From a virus, in IMG/VR virus record IMGVR_UViG_3300042384_000211, positions 62,001 through 126,000 of that record: 64,000 nucleotides of DNA; one strand, 5' to 3'. Under the pieces are notes generated by a model. That model saw nothing but the letters and a program-made list of their open reading frames with translations. It was not told the origin of the DNA and did not search any database. Position numbers and translations under genes: made by a program. This document shows positions 48,282 to 57,047 of the stretch, piece by piece. Each line of letters starts with the position of its first letter. Position 1 is the stretch's first letter.

Positions 48282-48974
48282 TTAATGTTTGTGAAATCTT
48301 GATAATCCCATTGGGTTAGTTTCTTTCTGGCATATAATACAGCATACTTTAGTTTTAGCAGGATTATTATTTATTAAATAATAATCGCCTTGTTCTATTT
48401 GCTGTTGTATCCATTTAGAATGCTCAATACCTCGTTGTTTTTTCCATTCAGGGTCAACAAAATGGTGCGTTCCTGCAGCTACCCTATCCGACGCAACACT
48501 TGTTCCATCTGGGCGTTTTAATAAATTGTGTTTACCTTCTTTTACTAATTTTTTTGTTACAACACCATTTAAGTTTGCTCTTGGTGGATTAGTTACAAAA
48601 TTATGTGTTCCTTCGGCTAATCTTTTATTAGCACCCTCAGTCCCAGCGTGTTTTAATTTTTTAATTGCTTCATCACTATGGCGATATCCCGACTCGTTGC
48701 CTCTACCGCCATCGGTGCGATTTTGTAGTATGCCTGTACCTAAATCCTTGCGTCCGTATTGTTTAATTAGATCTGATTCGTAATCATATGCTTCTTTTTC
48801 TAATAACGATTCCTTAAGTATAACAATTCTATTAGGATCTTTGGGTAGTAAATTAGTTCCGTTAGATCTAGTATGGGATTTCCGGGCCCTGTCTTTACTT
48901 CCTTTGCCAATATAATATGGAGTTAAATCTTCTCTAAGATATGCGTATACATAAAATATATTTTGTTTTAACAT
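48282..48974 (-). CDS. GIY-YIG homing endonuclease between nrdA and nrdB
   Basis: A 230-residue protein with the GIY-YIG core ([27 protein letters not shown]), an acidic catalytic region ([17 protein letters not shown]), [16 protein letters not shown], and several TGTHHF-type repeats. It ends with a Cys-rich zinc-finger-like cap ([11 protein letters not shown]). It sits where other T4-like phages carry mobE-type mobile nucleases between nrdA and nrdB. A GATAAATA box lies upstream. Confidence 0.88.
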   Translation of the reverse strand: MLKQNIFYVYAYLREDLTPYYIGKGSKDRARKSHTRSNGTNLLPKDPNRIVILKESLLEKEAYDYESDLIKQYGRKDLGTGILQNRTDGGRGNESGYRHSDEAIKKLKHAGTEGANKRLAEGTHNFVTNPPRANLNGVVTKKLVKEGKHNLLKRPDGTSVASDRVAAGTHHFVDPEWKKQRGIEHSKWIQQQIEQGDYYLINNNPAKTKVCCIICQKETNPMGLSRFHKH

Positions 48975-49053
48975 TGTTTACCTTTAATGGGATTGCAATA
49001 TTATTTATCATTTTACGCTACATATCGTTAAATAGTTACTCATAGTTTACATG

Positions 49054-51378
49054 CTACAATTTGCACCCCTCACAGTCCGATTCGTCATCAAAGTCAATTA
49101 CTTCTAATGGCATATCTGGTATTTCTTCTGCCGCTGCCTTAGCACCTTTTTTATTAATCAATGAGTAGTAAAAAGTTTTTCCACCCCAATACAAAAAGTT
49201 CATTAGGTTTTTAGCAATCAATGTAGTTGGTACTTTACGATCTGCCCAATGCGCCGGGTTGTAGAAAGTATTGGTACTGATACTTTGATCCACATAGGCC
49301 TGTATAACAGCCGCAGTTTTCAAGTAGGCCGCACAGTCAGTTTGTTCCCACATGAGTTGATATTTATTTTTTAACTTGTGATATTCGGGTACAACCTGTA
49401 TAAAACTGCCCGCTTTGGATTCTTTAACCGAAATTAGACTCATTGGCATTTCAATACCGTTAGTTGAGTTAATAACAACTGAACTACTTTCAACTGGTGC
49501 TACTGCCATTAAGGTAGCATTACGTACACCATATTCTTTCATATCTGTACGTAGAGTTTCCCAATCTAATTCTGGAGTAAAGTCTGCTAAATCATTTACG
49601 CCCTTGGCACGTAATTCCCAAGGAAATATGCCTTGGCCATAGCGTGTGTGTTCACTGTGTAGGCAAGCACCACGTTCTTTGGCTAACTCAACTGTGGCTT
49701 CGGTTAGATAGAATGCTTGATGTTCCATCCACGATTTAACTTCTTGTAAGGCATCTGCTTCGCCGTAGCGTAGACTACGTTTTGCATGCCAATAGGCCAA
49801 GTTAGTAATGCCAATGCCCAATGGTTGTAGTTCATCGTTGCTAAGTTTACTTTGTATGCTTAAGAAATCTTGATAGTCTAAGATGTTACATAAGCTACGT
49901 TGTAGGATGCGACAAGCACGTCGCATGTCCTCTGGATTGCGGAAAGCACCCCAATTTATACTACCGAGTGTACACAGGGCAATGCGACCATTGTCGTCAT
50001 CTAAGCGTTTGAATGGCTTAGTGGGTAGTAAAATCTCGCAACACAAATTACTTTGATAGATTGTATGATACTCAGGATCAAAAGGACCTTGATTTTGCAC
50101 GTTGTCAATAAACACTAAGTAGATACGACCGGTGTCTGTACGTTCTTTTAAGATGCCGCCTCTAAATACTTCTTCGGCACTCATAGTTTTCTTACGTAGA
50201 TCCTTGCGCTTTTCGTACTTGACATAGAGCTCTTCGAATCGCTCTGTGTTTTTGTAGAACGCTTCATACAAGTCAGGTACTTCGTTAGGATCAAAGAATG
50301 TGATCATTTCTTTGTTCTTAAAACGTCTCCAGAAGAATGCACTCAGCACCACTCCGTAGTCCATATGGCGTACACGAGTTTCGTCTGTGCCTTGATTATT
50401 TTTAAGTACAATAAGATCATCAAACTGATGATGCCATATAGGATAAAATACTGTTGCACTTGCGTTACGTATACCGCCTTGACTGCAACTACGCAGGTCT
50501 CCGAACCATTTCTTTAAGAACGGAATCATACCTGTGTGCATGATTTCGCCACCGCGGATAGGACTGCCCAATGGTCGTAAGCGTCCAATCTCTAAGCCAA
50601 TGCCAGCACGTTTGCTAGCATACTTGGCCATCATTTCTCCTGAAGCAAATATGCTATCAAGATCATCATCACTACGAATGAGTACACAACTACTAAACTG
50701 TTTAGTGGGTGTGCCCAAGCCAGCAAGCACAGGTGTAGCAAGAGTGAAAAGACCATCGCTAGCAGCATTGTAATATTCCTTAATAAATTTCATACGAGCA
50801 CTATTGGGCTCTTCTCGGTGCATAACTGTTGCTGCGGCAATCATGTAACGCACCTGCGGTGTTTCATATATTTGTTTAGTACTGCGGTTACGCACAAGGT
50901 ATTTCTCGATTAACTGTTCAATCGCAGCATAGCTATATGACTCATCTTTTTCATGGTCGATGAAGTCATTCATTTTATTCCACTCATCTTCACTGTACCA
51001 TTCAAGTAGTTCGCTGGTATACAATCCTGTAGCTGAGTTAGTTTTAACAATTTCGTAAAGACTTGGAGGATCGTAGCTACCGTAGACATCTTTACGCAAC
51101 ATACTCAGTCGCTGTTTACCTGCTACGTATTGATAGTTTACATGGCCCACATCTGGATTTGACTCTACATCAATCAAGTCAACAATGGCTCGCAGTGTAA
51201 TTTCGTCAATCTCTCTGGTACTGATGCCGTCGTAAAAATGTGGTTGTGCTTTGATTTCAATCATTGATTGACTGACATCAGCAATACCAGCACAGACTTT
51301 AGTAACTTGAGCTTGCCATTTGTCAACTGCCAAAGGCACTCGTGCTCCACTGCGTTTTGTAACTTGAATAGTACTCAA
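49054..51378 (-). CDS. nrdA: Ribonucleotide reductase alpha subunit, class Ia
   Basis: A 774-residue large subunit. The N-terminal ATP cone (VTKRSGARVPLAVDKWQAQV) is followed by catalytic blocks: FSSCVLIRSD, SQGGIRNASAT, and SNLCCEILLPT with the active-site Cys. The C-terminus DCEGCKL has the mobile Cys pair that accepts electrons from glutaredoxin. It reduces NDPs to dNDPs with NrdB. Length fits E. coli (761). Codon use agrees with neighbours. Confidence 0.96.
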   Translation of the reverse strand: MSTIQVTKRSGARVPLAVDKWQAQVTKVCAGIADVSQSMIEIKAQPHFYDGISTREIDEITLRAIVDLIDVESNPDVGHVNYQYVAGKQRLSMLRKDVYGSYDPPSLYEIVKTNSATGLYTSELLEWYSEDEWNKMNDFIDHEKDESYSYAAIEQLIEKYLVRNRSTKQIYETPQVRYMIAAATVMHREEPNSARMKFIKEYYNAASDGLFTLATPVLAGLGTPTKQFSSCVLIRSDDDLDSIFASGEMMAKYASKRAGIGLEIGRLRPLGSPIRGGEIMHTGMIPFLKKWFGDLRSCSQGGIRNASATVFYPIWHHQFDDLIVLKNNQGTDETRVRHMDYGVVLSAFFWRRFKNKEMITFFDPNEVPDLYEAFYKNTERFEELYVKYEKRKDLRKKTMSAEEVFRGGILKERTDTGRIYLVFIDNVQNQGPFDPEYHTIYQSNLCCEILLPTKPFKRLDDDNGRIALCTLGSINWGAFRNPEDMRRACRILQRSLCNILDYQDFLSIQSKLSNDELQPLGIGITNLAYWHAKRSLRYGEADALQEVKSWMEHQAFYLTEATVELAKERGACLHSEHTRYGQGIFPWELRAKGVNDLADFTPELDWETLRTDMKEYGVRNATLMAVAPVESSSVVINSTNGIEMPMSLISVKESKAGSFIQVVPEYHKLKNKYQLMWEQTDCAAYLKTAAVIQAYVDQSISTNTFYNPAHWADRKVPTTLIAKNLMNFLYWGGKTFYYSLINKKGAKAAAEEIPDMPLEVIDFDDESDCEGCKL

Positions 51379-51396
51379 CTTGATAACCTCTTTATT

Positions 51397-51858
51397 TTAG
51401 TATTTTTCTAATTGTAGATCTTTTGTAGTATAACTGTACAGTAATTGCAACTGCTTTTCTTCTATTAGTTCTGTATTTACTATCTTGTAGGGCCAGTAAT
51501 TAAGAATATATTTTCCATGATCAACACTCACTACGTTGGAGCGAGTTTTTGTCTGATAATCATAGTAGATGTGCAACTCTATGTTGATATCTTTATGACT
51601 ACTGAAGTATATAGTGTACATGATCCCAAGAGCTTTTGCAACATCACAATAGTAGTTTTCGGCTAACAATTCCCAGGGATCTGGCCAAACTTCTGTGCTG
51701 TCGTGCGGTAGATAAAAGGTAACAAATGGAGCTGTACTCCACATTGCATTGACTTCAGCTACAGCCTTGGCCAATGGTAGGTCACTGATCTTATGTCGAA
51801 GGTCTTTCCATTGGGTCAGCCTATCGCTGATCCTAAGCATCCAAAAATTTGCCCACAT
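51397..51858 (-). CDS. Hypothetical phage protein
   Basis: A 153-residue protein, aromatic rich (MWANFWMLRISDRLTQWKDLRHK... TAPFVTFYLPHDSTEVWPDPWELL...). It resembles, by memory, short proteins of T4-like cyanophages near nrd genes, of no known function. 19-base gap to nrdA, 1-base gap to the tail spike gene. Function unknown. Confidence 0.6.
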   Translation of the reverse strand: MWANFWMLRISDRLTQWKDLRHKISDLPLAKAVAEVNAMWSTAPFVTFYLPHDSTEVWPDPWELLAENYYCDVAKALGIMYTIYFSSHKDINIELHIYYDYQTKTRSNVVSVDHGKYILNYWPYKIVNTELIEEKQLQLLYSYTTKDLQLEKY

Positions 51859-51859
51859 A

Positions 51860-53428
51860 TTATATAAACGATCTGATATTGTATTTGATAGTAGCGTTAC
51901 TCAAAGGAGCCGAACTAGGCGTAATGTAGGTTAATGCAGCATTTGTGCCAAATGTAGCAAATCCTAAAATTACGCCTACATCTGTATTTTCGCTGTAGTC
52001 ATCTTCAAATATAACATTGCCGCTGGTCTGTACTATTCGCATACTGCCTACGCGATAATTACCACCTTTAGTAATAGTATAATCTAAAATACTAGTTGTA
52101 TTACTAGTAAAGGTAATCCCTGTGTTAGCAGCCACTGCTACGTTACCTGTTAAGGTAAGTGCATATCCTGGAGAAGATTGTAGTGCTCCACTGGTACTTG
52201 CTGATGTTTGACTTACTGTAGTTGTACTTAATAATTCAACTAACGGTCTAACAGCAATATTACCAGCATCCCTATCAAATAAATCTCCAACACTGTAATT
52301 GTTTGATGTATTCCAGGTAAGTACTGAAGTATTTGCAACATTTCCTACTAGGTCTGTACTGTTGCCCATACCCACTGAACGATAGTGATTAAACACACTA
52401 AATGTAGAGCTAGCATTTGCTGAAAAGATAGCTTGTTTTGCTATGCGATCAAACATACTATTTGTCACACGTATGCTTTGCGGACTTGATGTAGTTGCAG
52501 ATACGTTAAGTCCTTGATGCAGGTTGTCAAAATAGCAATTATTAAAAGCTACACCACGAACATCACCATTTATACTGCCTGCATAAGTGATGTTTGCAAA
52601 ACTACTTTCATTGAAATAAATATTTTGAGTAGTGCTAACTGTGCCTTGCAATCTAACAGCTGCTTTTAAGTTGCCCGATGTTAGTATTGACGAATTTCCT
52701 TCAAAATCAACTCGATTAAAAGAAACAGTGGTTGCACTATCAATGACTACAATATGATCATCTGTCTGATTTTCCAACGACATATCAGTGATATCAATTT
52801 GGTTAGGTAATATAGCACTACTAAATCCTAAACTACCATCACTTTGTCTTAGACTATCGCGTAATTTAATTACTACATTGCTACCAGTAGTATGTTTAAT
52901 AACTGTTGATTGTGCACCGTCACCAAAAATACTAGCGTGACTGGGCAATACTAAACAATTACCTGCTAGGTTGTATATCCCTGCAGGGAAATGTATTCTA
53001 CGTCTAACACCTATTGAATCGTATACTGCACCTAACGGATTGTATATTTGATCAATTGCACGTTGTAATGCAATAGAGTCATCTGTAGACCCGTCGCCTA
53101 CTGCACCAAAATCACGAACACTAATCTGTTCATCTAATTTATGCCCAAAGGTACGCTCAATGAATCCTGTAGCAGTAAGACCTGTTTGACTACCAAAACC
53201 AGATTCGTCACCTTTGAACTGATAAGCTTCAAGAGCTGAAAGAATATCGCTGTTTGCTGTTAGAATTTCAGTATTGCCAATTAACGGTGCGCCTTCTGCT
53301 AAGGTGCCATTACCAATCCAAAGCCTGCGCTCGTCATTACTCCAGCCCATTTCGCCTGAAGCTAATTGCGGTAAGTTTTCCTGTAGGCCTCTGCGTACTT
53401 GTATCTTAGAAATTTGAATTACAGCCAT
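51860..53428 (-). CDS. Tail spike with pectate-lyase-type beta-helix
   Basis: A 522-residue protein. The N-terminal 60 residues (IQVRRGLQENLPQLASGEMGWSNDERRLWIGNG) match phage tail-associated head domains. DFGAVGDGSTDDSIALQRAID is the pectate-lyase 3 start of a beta-helix that runs to about residue 400. Such spikes bind or cut host surface polysaccharide. No clear catalytic acidic pair assigned. Next to nrdA in an otherwise unrelated cluster. Confidence 0.87.
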   Translation of the reverse strand: MAVIQISKIQVRRGLQENLPQLASGEMGWSNDERRLWIGNGTLAEGAPLIGNTEILTANSDILSALEAYQFKGDESGFGSQTGLTATGFIERTFGHKLDEQISVRDFGAVGDGSTDDSIALQRAIDQIYNPLGAVYDSIGVRRRIHFPAGIYNLAGNCLVLPSHASIFGDGAQSTVIKHTTGSNVVIKLRDSLRQSDGSLGFSSAILPNQIDITDMSLENQTDDHIVVIDSATTVSFNRVDFEGNSSILTSGNLKAAVRLQGTVSTTQNIYFNESSFANITYAGSINGDVRGVAFNNCYFDNLHQGLNVSATTSSPQSIRVTNSMFDRIAKQAIFSANASSTFSVFNHYRSVGMGNSTDLVGNVANTSVLTWNTSNNYSVGDLFDRDAGNIAVRPLVELLSTTTVSQTSASTSGALQSSPGYALTLTGNVAVAANTGITFTSNTTSILDYTITKGGNYRVGSMRIVQTSGNVIFEDDYSENTDVGVILGFATFGTNAALTYITPSSAPLSNATIKYNIRSFI

Positions 53429-53456
53429 GTTCTCAACCTTAATCTATATCTTATAT

Positions 53457-54155
53457 TTAGCTAAGACGATAATACTGCTCGACTCTTTCTAGCCACTTGG
53501 CTGTCCACTTTTCCCATTCTGCGCCTTCAACTGTCCAGGTTTGAAATTGTACTGGTTCGTCGGGCTTAGGCGCCACTGCCATTAGAATAACACCTTGTTG
53601 AATGTCCGTTCCGTGAGTTTCGTTGTGTGCTAATCCATATGCGCATAACTGGAGAAAATAGTCTTCAATCCATTCAGTTTTCTTAGGTTTATTAGTCTGT
53701 TTGTAGTCAATAATAGCTGGTTTTGACTTGTAAACACCGCAGGCATCAGTAGTACCAGCATACAAGCCTTCGACGTATAACGGTACTTCTATGCCCCACA
53801 TTTCGTCAACGTGTACAAGGCCGTTTTCTACAATACTCTGCGCCATTCTGTGACTTTGTTGGCTAAAAGGATTAGTGCCTGGTTCACCAATAACACGATC
53901 ATTCTTTACATAGTCTTCTAACCACTTGTGCATACGTGTGCCACGGTTAGCGGCTTCTGTGGTAATTTCCTGTGCTCGAGCTTCACCCACTGACCTACGC
54001 CAGTTTTGTAGGGCTTCGACTTTTTCTCGAGGTTTGGTTTTGTCTAAGATTGTAGTAACACTAGGAACTTTGTTACCGCCGGGGGTAGCGTATAAACGCC
54101 GTCCTTCTACGCTTTCACGTAGGATAGGTGTGTAGTTGTATTTTTGTATAAGCAT
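53457..54155 (-). CDS. RecB-like PD-(D/E)XK exonuclease
   Basis: A 232-residue nuclease. NRGTRMHKWLEDYVKN is the helical start of RecB-type exonucleases, followed by EVPLYVEGLYAGTTDACGVYKSKPAIIDYKQT (the G-x-x-D and D-x-K catalytic residues) and FLQLCAYGLA. Similar proteins occur in cyanophages and pelagiphages. It probably degrades host DNA or acts in recombination. The ATG at 54155 lies 6 bases after the TATACT of a sigma-70 promoter, predicting a leaderless early transcript. Confidence 0.85.
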   Translation of the reverse strand: MLIQKYNYTPILRESVEGRRLYATPGGNKVPSVTTILDKTKPREKVEALQNWRRSVGEARAQEITTEAANRGTRMHKWLEDYVKNDRVIGEPGTNPFSQQSHRMAQSIVENGLVHVDEMWGIEVPLYVEGLYAGTTDACGVYKSKPAIIDYKQTNKPKKTEWIEDYFLQLCAYGLAHNETHGTDIQQGVILMAVAPKPDEPVQFQTWTVEGAEWEKWTAKWLERVEQYYRLS

Positions 54156-54161
54156 ATTATT

Positions 54162-54190
54162 AGTATATAGCAGCCATATACTAAAGTCAA
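54162..54190 (-). promoter_or_regulatory. Sigma-70 promoter, leaderless geometry
   Basis: Minus strand TTGACT (54190-54185), 17 bases, TATACT (54167-54162), then AATAAT and ATG at 54155. The -35 overlaps the upstream stop region at 54192. Confidence 0.8.
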
Positions 54191-54191
54191 C

Positions 54192-54548
54192 TTATTCCGA
54201 AATATGATCTTTTTTAATTTCTCTTACTGGGTCGTTAAACTGTTCAGCAAGGGCATTTTTAATATCAACTCGCACATATCCAACATCGCGTATGTGTAAT
54301 GCTCTACGCCCAATTTCTTCTAATGGAAGATTGTCTATTTTGGCTTTTTTAAAATCATCTTCTAACGACCAAACATATTCGTGATGTTGGATTAGTTGCT
54401 GTATAAGTGTATGCAGTTTAGATATACCCGTTTCGTCCATTTGCTCACTGTAGAATTTAACTTCTTCGGCATTAGCATCGTTGGTTTTACTGCTTTTAAC
54501 TATAGCAATACAATATCGATCAACTATTTCAATGACTGGGAATTTCAT
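54192..54548 (-). CDS. Hypothetical phage protein
   Basis: Start placed at ATG 54548 (MKFPVIEIVDRYCIAIVKSSKTN), because a TATAAATA box ends 5 bases upstream. The 118-residue product is helical (YSEQMDETGISKLHTLIQQLIQHHEYVWSLEDDFKKAKIDNLP). No motif recognised. The longer in-frame start lies inside the promoter and is unlikely. Confidence 0.65.
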   Translation of the reverse strand: MKFPVIEIVDRYCIAIVKSSKTNDANAEEVKFYSEQMDETGISKLHTLIQQLIQHHEYVWSLEDDFKKAKIDNLPLEEIGRRALHIRDVGYVRVDIKNALAEQFNDPVREIKKDHISE

Positions 54549-54553
54549 ATAGA

Positions 54554-54561
54554 TATTTATA
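54554..54561 (-). promoter_or_regulatory. T4-type late promoter, 5 bases from ATG
   Basis: Minus strand exact TATAAATA, then TCTAT, then ATG at 54548. It overlaps the 3' end of iscA. Confidence 0.6.
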
Positions 54562-54877
54562 CAGTAAAGGACTCTCCACATCCACACCGGGCTGATTCAT
54601 TGGGATTGATGAACTCAAACCCTTCGTTGAGTCCTTTACGTTGATAATCAACTTGCATACCTTCTAGATATACTAGGTCTTTGGTAGAAACAATTACTGT
54701 TACTCCTTGCTGATTAATTTCAATGTCGCCTTCAGTAAGAATATCAGCAAACTCTAAAGTATATGCCATACCGCTACAACCCGTAGTACGAACACCTACC
54801 CGCATGCCGATACCTTTTCTACGATTGTCTAAGGCGGATTGCATTTTTTCTGCAGCTATTTTAGTTAGTGTGATCAT
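54557..54877 (-). CDS. iscA: A-type Fe-S carrier protein (IscA/ErpA/HesB)
   Basis: A 106-residue A-type carrier with the three conserved cysteines (Cys34 in TTGCSGMAY; Cys98 and Cys100 in ARCGCGESF), and FINPNESA, a family hallmark. It binds Fe-S clusters and passes them to apo-proteins. Another Fe-S gene (iscU) is 0.7 kb upstream in the same operon. Needs for Fe-S in phage or host proteins during infection are a possible reason. Confidence 0.92.
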   Translation of the reverse strand: MITLTKIAAEKMQSALDNRRKGIGMRVGVRTTGCSGMAYTLEFADILTEGDIEINQQGVTVIVSTKDLVYLEGMQVDYQRKGLNEGFEFINPNESARCGCGESFTV

Positions 54878-54884
54878 TAATTTT

Positions 54885-55535
54885 TTATTTCCCAGGGTTT
54901 AACTGCCTATAAATATTTAAAACGTGCTGTAATTTACCTGTATCATAGTTCGTAATAGACATAAAATTTGCTATTTTATCAATTAATGTTTGACTATCAT
55001 TTATACTACTAAATTTAATTTCAAGTGTACTATCTTTATGCTTTGGGAGAGAATATACCCAATATGAATATTGATGATTATTAGCTAACCAATTTTGTTC
55101 TCCTGTTGGTATAACAGTGCCAGAGCAAAATTCTTCGTAAGTTGGCCAAGATGATCCTGCCAGTTGAGTATATGTATTTTTATCAGTGAGGTCAATTTTT
55201 GTTTTTTTATTTGCCCGGTAAACCATTTCGTTAATATCGTCCGGTGTAAATGTTATATAAATTACTTTTTTGCCTGTTTCAACTAATAACTCTACATTAG
55301 TAAAATGTCCTATTATAACATCTTTATTTGGTAATTTTTTAATAATTATATCTTGGGGCAAACTCGAATTAACATGTATAAAACCGTGAGCTACCGAAGA
55401 GTGCATTGAGCCGTTTTCGTCGGGATAACTTTCACTATTTCCTAGTAAAATACTGCATAGTGCTCCTATTAAATGCCCTCCGCTTCCCGCAGGAAAGCAC
55501 ACAACAATATTTTGGTTTTTCTTATAAGTATTCAT
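54885..55535 (-). CDS. P-loop/sulfotransferase-like hypothetical protein
   Basis: A 216-residue protein. NIVVCFPAGSGGHLIGALCSILLG is a glycine-rich loop between a strand and a helix, like the phosphosulfate or nucleotide-binding loop of sulfotransferases, but without GKS. KVIYITFTPDDINEMVYRANKK follows as a second strand. It lies between the two Fe-S genes. Function uncertain. Confidence 0.55.
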   Translation of the reverse strand: MNTYKKNQNIVVCFPAGSGGHLIGALCSILLGNSESYPDENGSMHSSVAHGFIHVNSSLPQDIIIKKLPNKDVIIGHFTNVELLVETGKKVIYITFTPDDINEMVYRANKKTKIDLTDKNTYTQLAGSSWPTYEEFCSGTVIPTGEQNWLANNHQYSYWVYSLPKHKDSTLEIKFSSINDSQTLIDKIANFMSITNYDTGKLQHVLNIYRQLNPGK

Positions 55536-55552
55536 TTTACTACATTTTATTT

Positions 55553-55825
55553 TTAATTATTTTTCTTACGATAATCCTCTATAGCACTTTTAATAGCGTC
55601 TTCTGCTAGAACACTACAGTGAATCTTAACTGGTGGAAGCGCAAGTTCCTCAGCAATCTCAGAGTTTTTAATCATTTGGGCTTGGTCCAATGTGCGACCT
55701 TTTAGCCATTCAGTGACAAGACTGCTGCTGGCAATTGCACTTCCGCAACCATAAGTTTTGAATTTGGCATCTGTGATGATATTGTTTTCTACTTTTATTT
55801 GAAGTTTCATAACATCACCTGTCAT
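55553..55825 (-). CDS. iscU: IscU-type Fe-S scaffold, C-terminal part (split gene)
   Basis: A 90-residue ORF starting at ATG 55825 (MTGDVMKLQIKVEN). It covers IscU from the GD of the GAPACGD motif to the C-terminus: KFKTYGCGSAIASSSLVTEWLKG (second Cys) and LPPVKIHCSVLAEDAIKSAI (third Cys, LPPVK recognised by the HscA chaperone). It is well conserved with bacterial IscU, so under selection. Its ATG overlaps the stop of the N-terminal ORF (ATGA). Two polypeptides would have to associate to bind a cluster. Confidence 0.88.
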   Translation of the reverse strand: MTGDVMKLQIKVENNIITDAKFKTYGCGSAIASSSLVTEWLKGRTLDQAQMIKNSEIAEELALPPVKIHCSVLAEDAIKSAIEDYRKKNN

Positions 55826-55938
55826 CCGCAAGCTGGGGCACCGACGATTCCGGTCCCAACTTGCGCATTCTCCTTATCTAAAGATCCTACATTTCTTGGA
55901 TTTTCATAATGGTCAAGTACCATTTTTGAATAGCTCAT
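55822..55938 (-). CDS. iscU: IscU-type Fe-S scaffold, N-terminal part (split gene)
   Basis: A 38-residue ORF (MSYSKMVLDHYENPRNVGSL ... then ending in GAPACG and TGA). It matches the first 38 residues of IscU, including Cys37 of GAPACGD, and stops where Asp39 would follow. An 8-base insertion between GCTTGCGG and TGATGTT creates both the stop and an overlapping ATG. RBS AAAGGAAATGTTGT precedes. It overlaps the HNH gene end by 26 bases. It could be a pseudogene fragment, a split but working protein, or an assembly error. Confidence 0.8.
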   Translation of the reverse strand: MSYSKMVLDHYENPRNVGSLDKENAQVGTGIVGAPACG

Positions 55939-56566
55939 ACAACATTTCCTTTGTAATTAAACATTTTGTTCCTTTACTAGAATTTTCTTTAACAGGAATA
56001 AAGTGTAAATTATATATATGTCCCATAACTTTAGGTGGCACATTATTGTCAAATCCCACTCTTACACTATATTTGTGATCTAAGCTATATCCTATTTTGC
56101 TTCTTTTTTCATAATTCTCTAATACTGATAAATCATTCTTCTCTGACCAATAATGAACTTTACGTCTGTATTTTTTAAATTCTGCATAGGCCAGACTGTC
56201 TGGTGGATAAATTTGTCCTTTTGCAATCCTGGTTGCTCTTGCTTTTCTTTTGCTTTCTTCGGATACAATCCTGCCTGTATTACCTTTGGATATTTTTTGC
56301 TTATGAGATTCAGACATTGTCTTTCCTTCCCAATACCCTCTGGCTAAATTGGCTAAACTATTTGGATGGTTTAAGGACACTCCAAACATAGGATTATTTT
56401 CACCTTGTTTAGCTTCACTTGCTTTTTTACGCCATGCATCTGATCTATTATTAGCTGCCCATCTGCGGGAACAAATAGGCCCGCAAAATCTGCGCCTTAA
56501 TTCTTTTTTTCCTGCTTTGGGTAAAATAAATTTATTACTACAACATTCGCAAATTTTTTCTAGCAT
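55913..56566 (-). CDS. HNH-type homing endonuclease next to iscU
   Basis: The start is set at ATG 56566 (MLEKICECCSNKFILPK). In-frame GTG/ATG upstream (56635, 56614) are possible. The 217-residue product has a zinc-finger-like cluster (CECCSNKF...RRFCGPICSRRWAANN), NUMOD3-like helices (MSESHKQKISKGNTGRIVSEESKRKARATR) and a C-terminal YSLDHKYSVRVGFDNNVPPKVMGHIYNLHFIPVKENSSKG, resembling an HNH core. A TATAAATA box lies upstream. It is directly upstream of the split iscU, suggestive of an insertion event. Confidence 0.8.
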   Translation of the reverse strand: MLEKICECCSNKFILPKAGKKELRRRFCGPICSRRWAANNRSDAWRKKASEAKQGENNPMFGVSLNHPNSLANLARGYWEGKTMSESHKQKISKGNTGRIVSEESKRKARATRIAKGQIYPPDSLAYAEFKKYRRKVHYWSEKNDLSVLENYEKRSKIGYSLDHKYSVRVGFDNNVPPKVMGHIYNLHFIPVKENSSKGTKCLITKEMLYELFKNGT

Positions 56567-56635
56567 ATAGGATTCTCGTATTGTTCTATTATTTAGTCCG
56601 TTACGAAATTCCATAAGTGTATTACATAGTAACAC

Positions 56636-56643
56636 TATTTATA
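56636..56643 (-). promoter_or_regulatory. T4-type late promoter
   Basis: Minus strand exact TATAAATA followed by GTGTTACTATG, upstream of the HNH gene. Confidence 0.55.
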
Positions 56644-56660
56644 TGGTAGTGTAAATGATT

Positions 56661-57047
56661 TTAAAATAAAGGAGCGCCACGTGTTTTTGCTGCACGTTTA
56701 GCCATATCGTCGACTGTGTCAACTGGGGTATTTAACGTTTCATCATCTACGTTAGTAGTAGTGTCGACTTCATCTGGTTCTTCGTCGCCCCATGGTTGAA
56801 GTTCTACATATTTACGATTGAAGCTTTTGATTAGATTTTTTACTGCTGAGTTTTCTTTGTTAGCTGCTACCAGTGCTTCGTAGTCGAATGTACGATCTGT
56901 ATTTAACACCATATTGATTAAACTTTGCGTACCGATCTTTGCCGCAGTCGGTACATCTTTATAGCGATTACGAATAACTGTCAGAGCCGTTAGTAAATTC
57001 GACTCTGGAGTATTAGTAGGACCGTGTGCAAATTCGCTTAAGCGCAT
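56661..57047 (-). CDS. Acidic structural-type phage protein
   Basis: A 128-residue protein (MRLSEFAHGPTNTPESNLLTALTVIRNRYKDV...) with an acidic middle (GDEEPDEVDTTTNVDDETLN) and a basic end. Its ATG overlaps the stop of 57047-57730. Similar pairs are known from T4-like cyanophages. Possibly a head or scaffold-associated protein; function not assigned. Confidence 0.65.
   Translation of the reverse strand: MRLSEFAHGPTNTPESNLLTALTVIRNRYKDVPTAAKIGTQSLINMVLNTDRTFDYEALVAANKENSAVKNLIKSFNRKYVELQPWGDEEPDEVDTTTNVDDETLNTPVDTVDDMAKRAAKTRGAPLF

Noticed and set aside
55815-55830. T4 gene 60-like translational bypass across the iscU break (GGA, then TGA, landing at GGT)
   Set aside because: The take-off and landing glycine codons differ, the gap is very short, and a normal ATGA start-stop overlap explains the second ORF more simply. 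A bypass cannot be excluded without protein data.
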